Below, one piece after another: positions 20,687-32,636 of a stretch of DNA of 37,984 nt. The DNA is taken from assembly GCA_001179505.1 (NCBI GenBank), contig CDMY01000593.1:4717-42700 (forward strand), written 5' to 3'. The stretch's first letter is position 1. Every line of letters starts with the position of its first letter. This DNA is from Vitrella brassicaformis (Eukaryota; Sar; Vitrellaceae). The translations under genes and the position numbers were made by a program. Under the pieces are notes generated by a model, which was not told where the DNA came from, made no database searches, and saw nothing but the letters and a program-made list of their open reading frames with translations.

Positions 20687-23481
20687 ATGGCGGCCAGGGC
20701 GGCGACAGGCAGTGAGTCAATCGGCAGTCTGCGGGCCATCCGAGTCTGGAACGAGGGCACCGATGACAAGCCGCCTGCCCGCTGCCACGAGCGATGGGTG
20801 GCCAAGCTGGATGGACTCAAGGGCCACGAGAAAGCCGCCATCATCGGCACTCGAGGGGCCACCATCAAGCGGCTGCAGGATGAGTCCAAGGCAAAGATCT
20901 ATGTGGCACCGCACCACCAACAGCAACAGCAGCAGCAGAGATACGACGCCGGTCAGCGCGGCAGGGGCCGGGGAGGAGGGCGGGGGGGCCGCAGCCACCA
21001 AACACACCGCGACCAGACGGACGGCTCCGATGTGCTGGTGAGCATACCGACACGAGCGGCGAGATGCATGCTTACTCTGTGCGGTTTTCCTTCCCCTCTT
21101 CGTCTGTCTGTCTATCTACAGGTGCGAGGTCATCTTGCGTGTGTCCTGAGCGGATGCCGTCTTGTCATCGCCTTGCTGCGGCAGGTCAGCGGCGGCTCGG
21201 GTCGTGAGGGCAACTGGACCACGGACACCTACCGGTGTGAGCTCATCGACGAGAGTGCCGGCCAGCAGTTTCCCGGATGGCTGCAGCAGGGGAGAGACCG
21301 AGAGGACAGCGGGGTGCCGTCACTGCTCTTCAAGTCGAGTCGGTCGCGCACACAGGAGGGCGTGGATCGGCCGCTCAACGAGTTCGGTCTGCTCGTGGCT
21401 GCTGTGAAGCGACCACCCAGCTGGGATGAGGACGAGGGCTCCTATGCCCGAGCGGAGGCGGCGCTGGGCGACCTGTCCGGCTCACCCTCCTTCTTGTCGT
21501 CTTTCGAGCGGCTGGTGGACAGCACCCACCTATACATCATGCACACGAGCGTTGAGCGCATCGGCAGACTGTTCGACCTCCTCCACGAGAGCAGCTTCAT
21601 CCCTCTGCCCACGCAGCCCCTGGCCACCTTCTCCTTCCCACCCATCCCGGCATCTCGCAGCCCGTCGCCCGCTGCCCTCCCCACAGCGGAGCTCGTCTCG
21701 TCCTACTCATGGGTCACTGGCTCCTGCATGAGGTCGCCTGCCTTCGTCCGGGAGTACCTGAGCGACGCTGGCGCCTACCCGATGGAACTGGACGGCATCA
21801 CGTGGCTTGGGCAACAGCAGTGTCCCGACGGCTCGTTTCGCTTGACGCATCAGCTTCTGGACATCCTTGGTGTCAAATCGGTGTCGTTGGCTTGTGCGCT
21901 CGAGAGGGGCAGGAGGGAGGGCGGCCTCGCACTGGGCGATGGCGACCTGCCGAGCAAGGTGGCAACCCTCACCGTCGTTGCTGGCGTGCGGTTCTGGTGA
22001 GCAAAACGAATATGTATCAACATGGGCGGGAAAAGGCCGGCAAGCAGGGAACACACACTCGTCTGTGTGTGCGTACGCCTGTCTGTTAATGCAGGCGCCA
22101 CGCAGCGCGGCGGTCCAGCCGGGTCAACGCGAGTGCTCTTGGTGCCGAGGCGCTGAGGACGATTGTCACACGGGCGACCACCTGGCTGGAGCAGCACTGT
22201 GAGGGCGCGAGTGATGCTGTCCATTCCCTGGCGGAGAGTGAGGCGTTTTCCATCTACCGTACGGACAAGACCGTCTTGTTTGAGCCATTTCTATTCGCTT
22301 ATACGATGGCCCCATCAGACAAGAGAGCGCCGCAGCTGCAGCCACAGCACTGGGAGATCTTCATCCCGCGCAACACGCTCACCGACCTGATGCAGCTGCC
22401 CTATGATCGCACCAAGGGCATTGCCTTCACCATCGTCAAGACGGAAAGCGGGCGGCTGTTCGTCACGGCCAGGGTGTCGCCAGACAACGACAAAACGCTG
22501 CCTTTGACCGACCGGGCCATGCTGTATGAAAGCATGGCCACGGGGTGGCGGGACAGCCCGGCGTGTGAGGGGCGGCTGGTGGTCAAGCTGACGACATGGC
22601 CACAAGGGCCTTCATCTTCTGCTTTGCCAATGGCGGTGTGGACTCTCACCGACATCGACTGTGTGGTGCCCTCGTCAGGGGAATCTGAGCTGCAGCGGGA
22701 GGCAGGGTGGTGCCCCGACCCTGAGAGCAGCTTGGATGGGACCATTATGTGGCTGACGGGCCACGACGGCATCCCACAGCCGGCCGCATGCCAGCAGCCC
22801 AACGGGTCGGCACTCTTCTGGTCGGCGCCACTGTCAGACCACACGAGTGGTGGTGGTGGTGACGGCCGTCGAGAGCTGTGCCTTGAGGACACAGTTGAGC
22901 TCAAGACGACCTTCGACTTGCCTGGCAGCGAGGGGTTTGAGAATGAGATGCTCATGAGGACGTGGGTGCAGTGTGTTGCCGGCGGCACCGCACATATCAA
23001 GGTGACGCACAAACCAATGCACCGGAAGACAGACAGGTGTGCATGTCTTTTTGACGCTGTGTGTGACGGTCATTCATTTGTTCAGGTTGCTTTCAAGTCC
23101 CGTCCCGACCCTTCGAAGCCGTGGCGCGTGACGGTCGACTCTCCGCCCACATCCCTCACCCCGGCGACCATCGCCCACCCGAGCAGCACAGTGGGCAGAT
23201 GGGACGGGGGGTACATCACGTCCACCGTCGGCAACATCCTGTCCTTCATCTGCCAACACGTCACTGAAGCTGGGTGCGTGTATGAGCTTTGCTTCGACCC
23301 GCCGTCCACACAGCTGCGGCTCATCAAGAGGGAGGATGTGGGCGCTGATGGCGATAGGGCCGAGGGGGGGATGGACACGACGATAGAGAAGATGCTGCCG
23401 GCGTGGCTCGGGCGGTGGGAGAGAGAGGAGGCCAATGGTGGTGGTGGGGATGGGGAGGGGGGAAGAAAGGCAGACGAGTGA
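20687..23481 (+). CDS. KH-domain RNA-binding protein with poly-Q/RGG insert (about 842 aa)
   Basis: Four exons, 20687-21037, 21122-21996, 22095-23001 and 23086-23481, join in frame (phases 0, 2, 0). A type I KH domain begins near residue 40: RWVAKLDGLKGHEKAAIIGT, with the RNA-binding GxxG loop GTRG, then ATIKRLQDESKAKIYVA. The fold resumes after the insert with DVLVRGHLACVLSGCRLVIA. Between them, in the variable loop, lie seven Gln and an RGG-like stretch (GQRGRGRGGGRGGR) that can itself bind RNA. The remaining roughly 700 residues form globular sequence I do not recognise, with a Gly-rich acidic C-terminus. There is no signal peptide or membrane segment. The last intron (84 nt) has no stop in frame, so its retention would only add 28 residues. 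A nuclear or cytoplasmic mRNA-binding role is inferred. Confidence 0.87.
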
Positions 23482-23866
23482 CATGGGATGAGATGGTGCG
23501 AGGCGATGCCTGATCTGTGCACGTGCCGTGTCGGTGATGACTTTTTTTCGTGGCGTGGCGAGACAGACGCTGTGTGCATCAAGTATGTATCATTTATCCG
23601 TGAAGTGAATGTCAGCCATGTCATGTGTGCATCACGCCAAACCAGCCACACCTCTCTCTGCCCCTCTAACCGACCAACACACCCACACGCCAATACGCTA
23701 GCTTGTTCCTCACTCATGTGTATGTACATCAACAGATCGATCAACCAATGAGTACTTACATGCGATCGATAAGCGGGTGGCTGCCTCTGCCATCCATCAC
23801 ATCACTGGCCCCCCTCTCTGTCATGGACCTCCTTCTTCACCAGGGGCGGGGTGGGCAGGTGAGGCA
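23482..23866. other. convergent intergenic spacer
   Basis: 385 bases between the stop codons of the KH gene and the triple-repeat gene. Nothing is recognised apart from low repeat content. Confidence 0.5.
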
Positions 23867-26800
23867 TCATGGGATCGTCGCTGTCTGCTTATTGGGCTCC
23901 TGCTTGATGCTGATGCGGCTGTGTCTCGCCGGCTCCTGCTTGACGGCCGCCGGGGTGGTCTTCGGGGCGTCCTTCACAGCCGACCTGAGGCAACAACGGA
24001 GCTTGTTTTGCACTGCCTAGTGCATGTGTGTGTGTGAGTGTGTGTGTACTTGATGTCGATCTTGGTCATTCGTTTAAGGCGGTCGGTGTTGACCCACACC
24101 CTCGCGCCATCCTCCATCTCAACTCGGTACCACGGCTGCACACATACCGACCGTACACGGGCGGACAGACAATGCAGCACAGCACAGCACAGCCACACAG
24201 ATTTGCTTGCAATGCGTGGATCTCTCTCCCTTTGTCTGTCTGTCTGTCTCTCTCTCACCTGTCCCTCCCTAATCTCGCAAGTGATGATCCGCTTGTACAA
24301 CACACCGCCCTCCCCCGCACCATCCAAACCACCGCCACCACACCCACCCTTCTCGCCCTTCTCCTCCTTCTCGCCCTTCTTGGCCTCATCTTTGGGCTCT
24401 GTCTTGACGGCAACAGGAACGGCAGCAAGAGCAGCGGCAGCTGCGGCTGCTGCTGCCTTCCGTCTCTTGGTCACCGAGCTGCGCTGCTGCTGTGGCTGTT
24501 CCTGTGGATGTGGCTGTGGCTGGGAGGGTGGCTGCTGCTGGGAGGGTGGCTGCTGCTGTTGCTGCTGCTGCTGGTTGGCTGGGTGGACGGTGTTGGGTCG
24601 GTAGCCGCTCATGAAGGTGTGCAAGGGGAGCCGAGCTGCTGGGAGATACTGGCCCTGGGGGCGGGGCGGGGCGAGAAACGAAAGAAGGTCCTTGTGTGTG
24701 TGTGTGTGTATGGGGAGGCCGTTACCTGTTGGTATGTGGCATACATGTGCATGCATACCTTTGGGGCGCCGCGAGTGGGCAGTTCCTCGTCATTGTCAAC
24801 AAAGCGATGCGACAGCAGAAACCTGCTCAGCAGACAATGAGTGTCATCGATCGGTCTGGTGCGTGTGTGTGTGGGGGTGAATGAGCGGGCGGGGGGCCTG
24901 GTCTGGTTCTCACTCATTGATGGGGTCACAGTTGAGCGGCTCGTCTGTCTGCATGGTGCTCTCAGCGAACCGCCGCAGCGCCTCACGGTCACCCACGGCA
25001 TCTTGCGGAGGCGCCACACCACAGCCGCCCTCAATGCAACGCGGAAACTGCACACACCACACACACACACACACACGTGCAGCCATCTGGTTGTCTGTTT
25101 CTCTCACCCAGATGCGGACGAAGAAGTTGTTGGTAGTGAGTACGTCCTCGACAGTGACGTCCAGGGCCATCTCGCCCACAGCGTAGGTGAAGACGGCGCC
25201 CTTCTTGGCCACACGCGCCAGCCTGTGTGTGGGGCTCTTGGGGTGGTCGGCCGTGGACGGCGTGAGGGTGGTCTTCTTGTCGGGCAGAGTGATGCTCACG
25301 TTGGCCGCGGCCTCGGGGCGCTGACATTTATTCGTTGGTTCGTTGATGGATGACATCACACAGAGAGACAAGGGATGACAGAGAGGCATGTTTGATCCAG
25401 AAGCGGAGCAGAGGGTGGTTTGGGGTGTCAGGCTTACTTGGTATTGGAGGCAGTGGAATATGATGCGATGGAGGTTGAACAGCGTCACCGATGAACTCAC
25501 TGACCGAACGACCCCACAACACACCCAGACATCGATTCAATGCCCGTGTTGTGTTGTGTTGTGTTGTGTTGTGTCTCCCTCCCACCCTCCCATGGGTCGA
25601 TCGACTCACTGGCAGCGATGCGTGTGAAAACGTCCCTGCCTTCGTGCCTCCAGACAACCCGCAGCTGCACCAGCTCCACCCTCTCTCTCCCCCTACCCTT
25701 ATCCTTATCCTTCTCGCCCTTATCATCCACACCCACATCTCCGTCACGCTCCCGCTCTCGCTTGACGCCCCTCTTCTCTCTCTGCTCGTTTCTCTCCACT
25801 GGTGGTCCGATGCGGTCGCTCGGCTCTGTCTTGACGGTGCCTGGGCAGGGGCGAGGGGAGGGGCGGGGAGGGGGTGGCGGTTGGGGTGCGTGGGTCTGTG
25901 GCTTGAGTCGCGATATGAGGCGCGTCAGGGGGAGGGTGAAGATCTGCAGCGCTGCCGACTCGTTCTGCGATGCCGGCACATTCTGATTAGGCGGGGCCAT
26001 GGGAGGAGAGCGAAACAGACAGGCAGACATCTCTGGATGGATGGATGCGTTCGTCATTTGGTCTCTCTTGTTTGTTGTTTGCTGACTGACTGACCGGCAC
26101 TGCTGGGAAGGGCCTGGAGCCTTTCTTTTTGTTCATGCTGAGATTGGCCGAGAAGCAGCCTTTGATGAGCGAACGGTTGACGGCGTCGATGTTGAAGGGC
26201 GAGTGGGGTGATGACTCGGTGGGTGCGGGTGGGTGTGGGGGTGTGGGTGTGGGTGGGGTCCATGCAGCGAGCCTGTCGGCGTCCTCACACACGGAGGCGG
26301 GGGGGGCCTTGCCAGTGCTACCCTCAGAAATGCAACGCGGAAACTAAACAAAAATAATTAACCACAACACCACCCACGCCCATATTCGCACACTTGGCGT
26401 GGATATGGCTTGTAGGTGTGTGGTCTGTGTGGTGTGTGTGTGTGGTGTTCTGACCCAGACGGTGGACACTTTGATGCCCATCTTGACTTGCTCCACAGTC
26501 ACGTCAAAGGCCAGTGCGCCGTGCTCGTAGCTCCCCACCTTGCCCTGCCACCCACCGCCTTTGCCATCGTCATCGCCATCTGCCTCTCCGTCTTCATCCT
26601 CGATGAAGCTGCTCACACGCGGGTTGCCGGAATAGCCGGCCTGGTTGCAGTAGACGGCGTCGGTGTGGCGGTACACAGTGCCGTCGGGCAGCTGCATACA
26701 CAGAGGGAGGGAGGGAGGGAGGGAGGGATGGAGGGAGAGGGGTGGGTGGGTGTCTTCCCTCTCTCTCTCTCTGTGTGTGTCTTCCTTCCTTGTTCACACA

Positions 26801-29158
26801 TACACACATCCATCCATCCATACCGTCCAGTTGTGTGGCATCATGTTGCTGTGGGGACGCTCTTTGTGCTCCAGGCACAGCGTCATGACTCTATGCATAT
26901 CTGAGACAAAGAGAACAAAGATAGATGGGCAGAGAGTTAACATACTGCCTAGACTACACGACTGCGGTGTGCGGTATTGTTCATCGTCCGTCCGTCCTTA
27001 CTGTACAAGGTGTATTTCGACGTCACCCCCACAACCCTGTGTGACACACAGTGGATGGAAGAGGAACATTACAATGATTGCACATGTCTGGTGAGTAAAG
27101 GCAATGCCCAACATCAGGTGCGGTGTGCGCATCAGACAACCCACCGGACGATCTTCTCCTCTCCCGGTGCATTCCGGCTCTCGAACCGCAGCTGCACAGC
27201 GTTGAGCAGCACCAGCCGCTGATGCTGCCTGCCACGACCACCACCACCACCACCAGCAGCAGCCCCCTTGCCGATCCCCTTATTGCTCTTATTCTCCTCC
27301 CTCTTCACACGCTGCTTGGCCTGCGCCTTTTTCTTCGGCTGCTGCTGCTGCCGCTGCACCTCTCGCTTCTGCCGACGCATTGGCAGTGGGGGGGATGGCG
27401 GGATGGGTGCTGGTGGTGGCTCGTGCACGGCCGTGTCGATGTGCTTGAGCTGCTCGGTGAGTGGTTCGCGCAGGGGCGATGTGAAGAATGAGGGGAGAGG
27501 TGTGGAGGCCAGGCTGAGGACCTGCGGCCACAGGTGGGAGGGCAGGGAGGCCTGACGGGCAGCACAGCACACAGACGGGGGGGGGGCGGATGGATGGATG
27601 TCCGATGGAGGGCCACTGCACTGGGAGATGTGTCTGTCTGTGTGTGTGTGTGTGTGTTTACTGGTATGCCGTGCGATATGCCGATCTTCCACCGAAACGC
27701 ACTGCTCAGCAACACTCTGCATTTAAAGGGAAGGAAAGAAAGAACAACTCAATCGTGCGAAAATCGTCCTTCCATGCGCGACAGACATGTGGGTCCCGAT
27801 CTCACTCACCTGTTGACGGCATCGATATCGATTCTGGTGGCGGCGCGGTGTCGTGTGATGTCGTCTATGCTGCCGCACGCACTCTGGGGCGGTGCCACGC
27901 CCTTGGAACCCATACACAGACGAGGCGCCTGCAGACAGAACAAAGAGGCGAGCGATGCCATACACACGCATGTGTAATCATTGCCCCTCTCCCTCTCTCT
28001 CTCTCTCTCTATCACACACACACACACACCCAAATGGAGTCTTCTTGGCGCTTGTGCGTCGCCACTGAGATGATGCGCATCTCGCACTCCACTGCACGCC
28101 ACCACACACACCACACCACACCACACCCGTCTGTTGGTGTGTCCTCTGTGCGCTGTGCGTGAGTCCTTCCTTACACATGTTGGTGTAGTATTTGATGCGC
28201 AGGATGGAGGGATCTATGGTGTCACCACACAGGCTGAGCAGCGTCAGCCGGCTGTCCTGGTCGGTCGTCATCGACACGTCACTCATCACCTGCACACAGC
28301 ACAACACAGCACAACACAATACAATACACACACATCTTAGATGTGCTTGTGAAGACAAGGTGACAATATATATTTTATTTCGTACGTCTGGTGGTCCGCT
28401 GCCATATGGTCCTGATGGGATTTCTGGTGAGTCGTCATTCTTGACTGCAAACAGGTGGATGGCACGGTCAGACTCCTCCTGCACACACCCACACACCGAC
28501 ACACCGAAACAGACAGACAGACAGACGGATGGATGAATGGATGGATGGATGGATGCCTAAACGCCTCACTGACTGACGCCCTCACTCACTGACCTTATAG
28601 CCGAGGACACACAGAATGCACCTGAGCACAGGCACACAAAGATGCCATCCATGCCATCCATCCATATGCCATCGTCAGTCACATCCCCCGCCCCCCCTCT
28701 TCAGCTCAGCTTGCTTACCGATGGAAGTCGAAGAGAGTGATGGCTGCCGGGACGACGACGCGCCGCACCACCTCGCCCTCCACACACATGTCACTGCTCA
28801 GCCTCAACTCCAACACATCATCCTCACGCAGATGCACACTCGTCCCCCCAACACCACCACCACCATCACCACCAGAAGCGCGGTTGCAACCCTCCTCCAC
28901 CATATGGTCATGATTCTCACGGTAGCGACTGCCGGTGGATGCGCTCCGGCCGCTGTTGAATGCGTTGAAGGGGGTGGGGATGACGTCTGTGGGGAGGTTG
29001 GCCTGTTCGAAGAGCTTCTGAAGCTCCCCTCTGGCTATCCTCCGCTCCAGATCTGCGAGGGTGAAGCCGGGGATCCTGCTGTCCGCAAACAGGTCATCGA
29101 GGTGCACATCGCTGGCGGGCGCGGCGGCCGTCGTGGCGATTTCGCCTCTGTGAGCCAT
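23867..29158 (-). CDS. triple pRiA4b Orf3-like domain protein (about 1120 aa)
   Basis: Twenty minus-strand exons: 28719-29158, 28594-28621, 28386-28478, 28175-28289, 28030-28091, 27810-27928, 27662-27716, 27145-27551, 27002-27036, 26824-26900, 26455-26691, 26095-26343, 25610-25982, 25438-25499, 25108-25320, 24914-25047, 24759-24822, 24259-24654, 24050-24135 and 23867-23984. All phases agree. Three homologous repeats start near residues 112, 417 and 745. Each has an LELRL or VQLR strand, an ITLFDFHRCILCV-type helix (also VTLFNLHRIIFHC, YTLYNMHRVMTLC), a DVTVE strand, FPRCIEGG or APRLCMGS followed by APP, and IDAVNR or DPINE. This order matches the plasmid pRiA4b Orf3-like family of bacteria and some eukaryotes. 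Long disordered linkers carry poly-Q, poly-A, KRRK and repeated V/I-K-x-E motifs. The C-terminal WYRVEMEDGARVWVNTD may be a fourth small domain. It is probably nuclear; molecular activity is unknown. Confidence 0.87.
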
Positions 29159-29230
29159 GGAGTGGGTGCGGCGCGGCTGTAAGGTCGTTTACGGATGTAA
29201 ACTTTCCGGTACGGGACTGCGCAGCGCACC
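29159..29230. promoter_or_regulatory. 72-bp head-to-head intergenic region
   Basis: Only 72 bases separate the ATG of the triple-repeat gene (minus) from that of the lipocalin gene (plus). A shared bidirectional promoter is inferred. No TATA box is seen. Confidence 0.45.
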
Positions 29231-30315
29231 ATGGTGGTTCGGGTGCCCTTGTTTGCCCTCAGCATCTTGGTATGGCTGTCGTGCGGCGTTGCAAGGCAGG
29301 GTCCTCCCATCAGTCAGGATGGCGAGTGCGCTGGCTTGAGCTTTGCTGACGTCGGCCCTGCGGTGCTTAAGAAGGATGAGGTCGTCATGGGCATCGACAT
29401 CGACAGATACACCGTGAGAAGACGACGTGACACGACACACCTCTAGGCGCGGCGGGGGAACCTGCTATACGTACTCGGGGTTGTCTGGAGTTGACAGCTG
29501 TCTGACTGTCTGTCTGTCCGTCTGTCTGGTATCCGTGTCCGTGTGCAGGGCCTGTGGTACCAGATAGCTGATTCCATTCTGCCCCGCTGCACCTTTGGTG
29601 TGGGTTGCTCGTGCACGGGCACACTCTACGAGGCGGCTCTCGACGCCGACACCGACAGGCCCTTCATCGAGGTCAACAACATATGCCGGAGGGAAATCCC
29701 GGTACCACCGTCAGAAGGCCGCGCAGACCCAATCGAGGATCCGGACAGTAAGGGACTGATTGAGGGGCGGCTGTATGTGCAGTTCGCGCCAGACAGGGAC
29801 GAGCTAACCTTCCCTCCCACTGGCGTGACCATCTTGGATCAGCCCGAGTTCTTCTTTTCGCGGGTGGGCAACTACTGGATCATTTACCTTGAGCCGGCCG
29901 AGGGGGAAACACTGGAGGAGGGAAAGGAGCCCTATGAGATCGCCGTGGTAGGCCATTGCCCTGACGCACCTATTGTGGTCCAGAATGGATAAACGCAGCG
30001 CTGGCTGTGTGCTGTGTGTAGATTGGGAGTCCCGACAACACGACCCTGTTCATTCTCTCGCGCAAGCCAGAGGTGTCTGACGAAGACTATGAGCGCATCC
30101 TGCAGGCCATTGTCGACTTGGGGTACGACCTCGATACCGTCCAGCTGAAGAAGACGGAGCAGGGGGGAGACTGCCCGCCGCTAGAAGACCTGCTCGCCGA
30201 GATCGGGGTCGAGGTGCCCGAAGACACGACTCCTGATAAGACCACTTCGACGACAGAAAAGCCCACTGAGGCGCCGACCAAGAAGCCGACCAAGAAGCCG
30301 TGTGCTAGTAAATAG
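29231..30315 (+). CDS. secreted lipocalin, ApoD/Blc-like (291 aa)
   Basis: Three exons, 29231-29413, 29549-29947 and 30022-30315, join in phase 0 to give 291 residues. Residues 1-22 (VVRVPLFALSILVWLSCGVA) are a signal peptide. The lipocalin core is clear. The first structurally conserved region is IDRYTGLWYQIA with the invariant G-x-W. Next come IEVNNICRRE and RLYVQFAPD, then NYWIIYLE, YEIAVIGSPDNTTLFILSR with the conserved terminal Arg, and GYDLDTVQLKKTEQGG. Lipocalins bind small hydrophobic ligands in an eight-stranded barrel; the closest class appears to be ApoD/Blc/temperature-induced lipocalins. Two features differ from the family: about 40 extra residues between strands (PPSEGRADPIEDPDSKG) and a C-terminal Thr/Lys/Pro tail with TEKPTEAPTKKPTKKP, which could be O-glycosylated. 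The ligand is not predictable. Confidence 0.9.
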
Positions 30316-31037
30316 GTAAGGCCAGCAGCCGGTCGGTGTGCGTGTGTTGTGTGTGTGGTGCTGTGCTGTGATGGCTGGAGGGTGGGATGGAGAGTGGGGA
30401 GAGAGAGATGTCTGTCTGGCTGCATAGGCATATGGTCTACAAAAAGTGGGCCTGGCTTGCATTGCACTCACTGTTCATCTTTCTGTCTGTATCCATCTTC
30501 ATTCGCTCGGCTGCTGCGTGTGTACTAAGGGAGCGAGTGAGTGAGTGAGTGAGTGGGTGGGTGAGCGCATGACTGACTGCATGCGCTACGTGCCGGTGTA
30601 GTTGCAGCCCAGGTGTCGATGTGTGTGTGTTGTGTTTCGTACTACCCTTGTAGCCCTCACAGATGGATGGCTATACCATCCCACCCACACGCATTTATAT
30701 GATGGATGATACCCACCATATCTTTTTCAAGGACTGATGCCTGCCTGCCTGTCCTGGCACAGTCCCGTGGCACATACAAACCTGGACGTGGGGGTTCTCC
30801 AAAGAGGAGAGGCATCCGTCCGTCCGTCAGACAGCCGATGAAAGAACGAATGAATGAATGAACGAAAGAGGAGGAAGCTTCCTTCCACACATCGATCGCA
30901 GTGATAGCACACATGCACTTTCTATCTACAGCATGGATCGTGAAATGTATGTACCATCAGGCAGTCCATCACATAGCCCGCACCGTGCCATCCTGTTCAC
31001 ACAGCTGGGTGTTAGTTACACCAACACACGAAGGCCG
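30316..31037. other. convergent intergenic spacer
   Basis: This spacer contains (GAGT)n near 30533-30560, (TG)n near 30620 and (TGCC)n near 30738. A GTAAGG directly after the lipocalin stop codon could be the donor of a 3' UTR intron. No gene is seen. Confidence 0.5.
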
Positions 31038-31646
31038 TCACATCTTTGCGAGGCCCATCAAAATGACGCCCGCCGACTGTAGCGTTATGGCTGGTACACA
31101 CACACGCACACAGAGAGAGGGAGAGGGAGGGAGATGACAGGTGAGCATCGATCGGTGGGTGTGCATACCAGTCCAGAAGCAGACCACGTTCACTTTGCCG
31201 TGGATCTCCTTGAAGACGAAGAAGGCAATTAAGGCAGCCACCACCACCTGCATACGCACACACGCATCCACCAAAGAATCAAGTCCGTGTGCAGTGCACC
31301 TACACGCGTAAGCATTCCCTCCCTCCCATGTCATGTATGGCATGGCATGTGTACCTACGTACCGGTCCGATTGCACAGAGGATGTAGCCAAAGGTGTAGC
31401 CAAGCCGGGGAAGCACCAGCAACTGACCTGGTGGAGCCAGCCATACACACACGCACACTCATCCATCTGTCCATCCATCCATTCATCCCTCTGTGAAAGC
31501 GTACATGCGTTTCCGACGGCCCAAATGACCCCTGCCAGCCACGCGGGTCGGATCACAGTGTGCGGCACCCTCCTGCTCTGCACCAGCGCCACGGCCGTGT
31601 ACAGCAGATACAGCAGCTGCGCCGTCGCGTAGATGCCCAGCACCTG

Positions 31647-31679
<33 letters not shown>

Positions 31680-32603
31680 GGATGCAACACCACACGTGGC
31701 CATGTGTATGTTTCAGCAGTGCAGCCTCCCTCCCTCCCTCCGTCCCTCCCTCCCACGCACATGGGAGAGCATGAACCCCAGTGAGTCTCTGGTGGTGAGA
31801 GCTTTTCGCTTGTGCATCCAGATGTCGTACGGCAGCATATTCAGACCAGCTGTGAAACCTGTTAGTTAACATACACACGACACGCATGCATCCGTGACCT
31901 GACTGACCATATATTCACTTACTGTGTCTGTCCTACCACCCACCCACCCACACACTTACCAGCCATGACTCCAACCGACACCCCCCAGACCTTCCCCCAG
32001 TCTAACCGCCACCTGCACACACAACACACGGGACGCAACACACATCACGCCACAGACAGGTCATAGATGACATGTACTGTGGCGATGCGTGCCTCGTGGG
32101 ACTCTGATCTGGCAGATCGTCCCTGTGGTTGTCCACATGGCCGTGTGGGTGGGGCATCCACTTGTCCCTATCACCTGCACACACACACACACAACATCTC
32201 AGCAAGATACGGATGAAGGATCGTACACACGCACCGATTGGAAAGTGGGAGTGTCCCTCTTTCCCCGTCAGGGCCGTCCGCAGCACCGGCGATGCCGCAC
32301 CGCCGTCGGACATGGGGTTGGCGCCATTGGCCATGGTGGTCATGTCGACAGTGGTGGCGCTTCGCTGGTGCTCCTCGATCAGCGGATCTACCAGCTGCTG
32401 CTGCTGCTGCCGCTGTTGCTGCGCTGACTGGGGCATTGCCGGCATCGGCATTGGGTGGTCGAACGTCTCGAGTCGCTTCATTCTGTTTCTCTCGAGTGCG
32501 GGCTCAACGACCAGAGTGAACAGGAAGGACAGCAGCAGAAGCGCCAGGCCGACATCACTCAGCCACGGAACCCTTATCGTCTCCTTTGGAGCACCCAGGA
32601 AAC

Positions 32604-32636
<33 letters not shown>

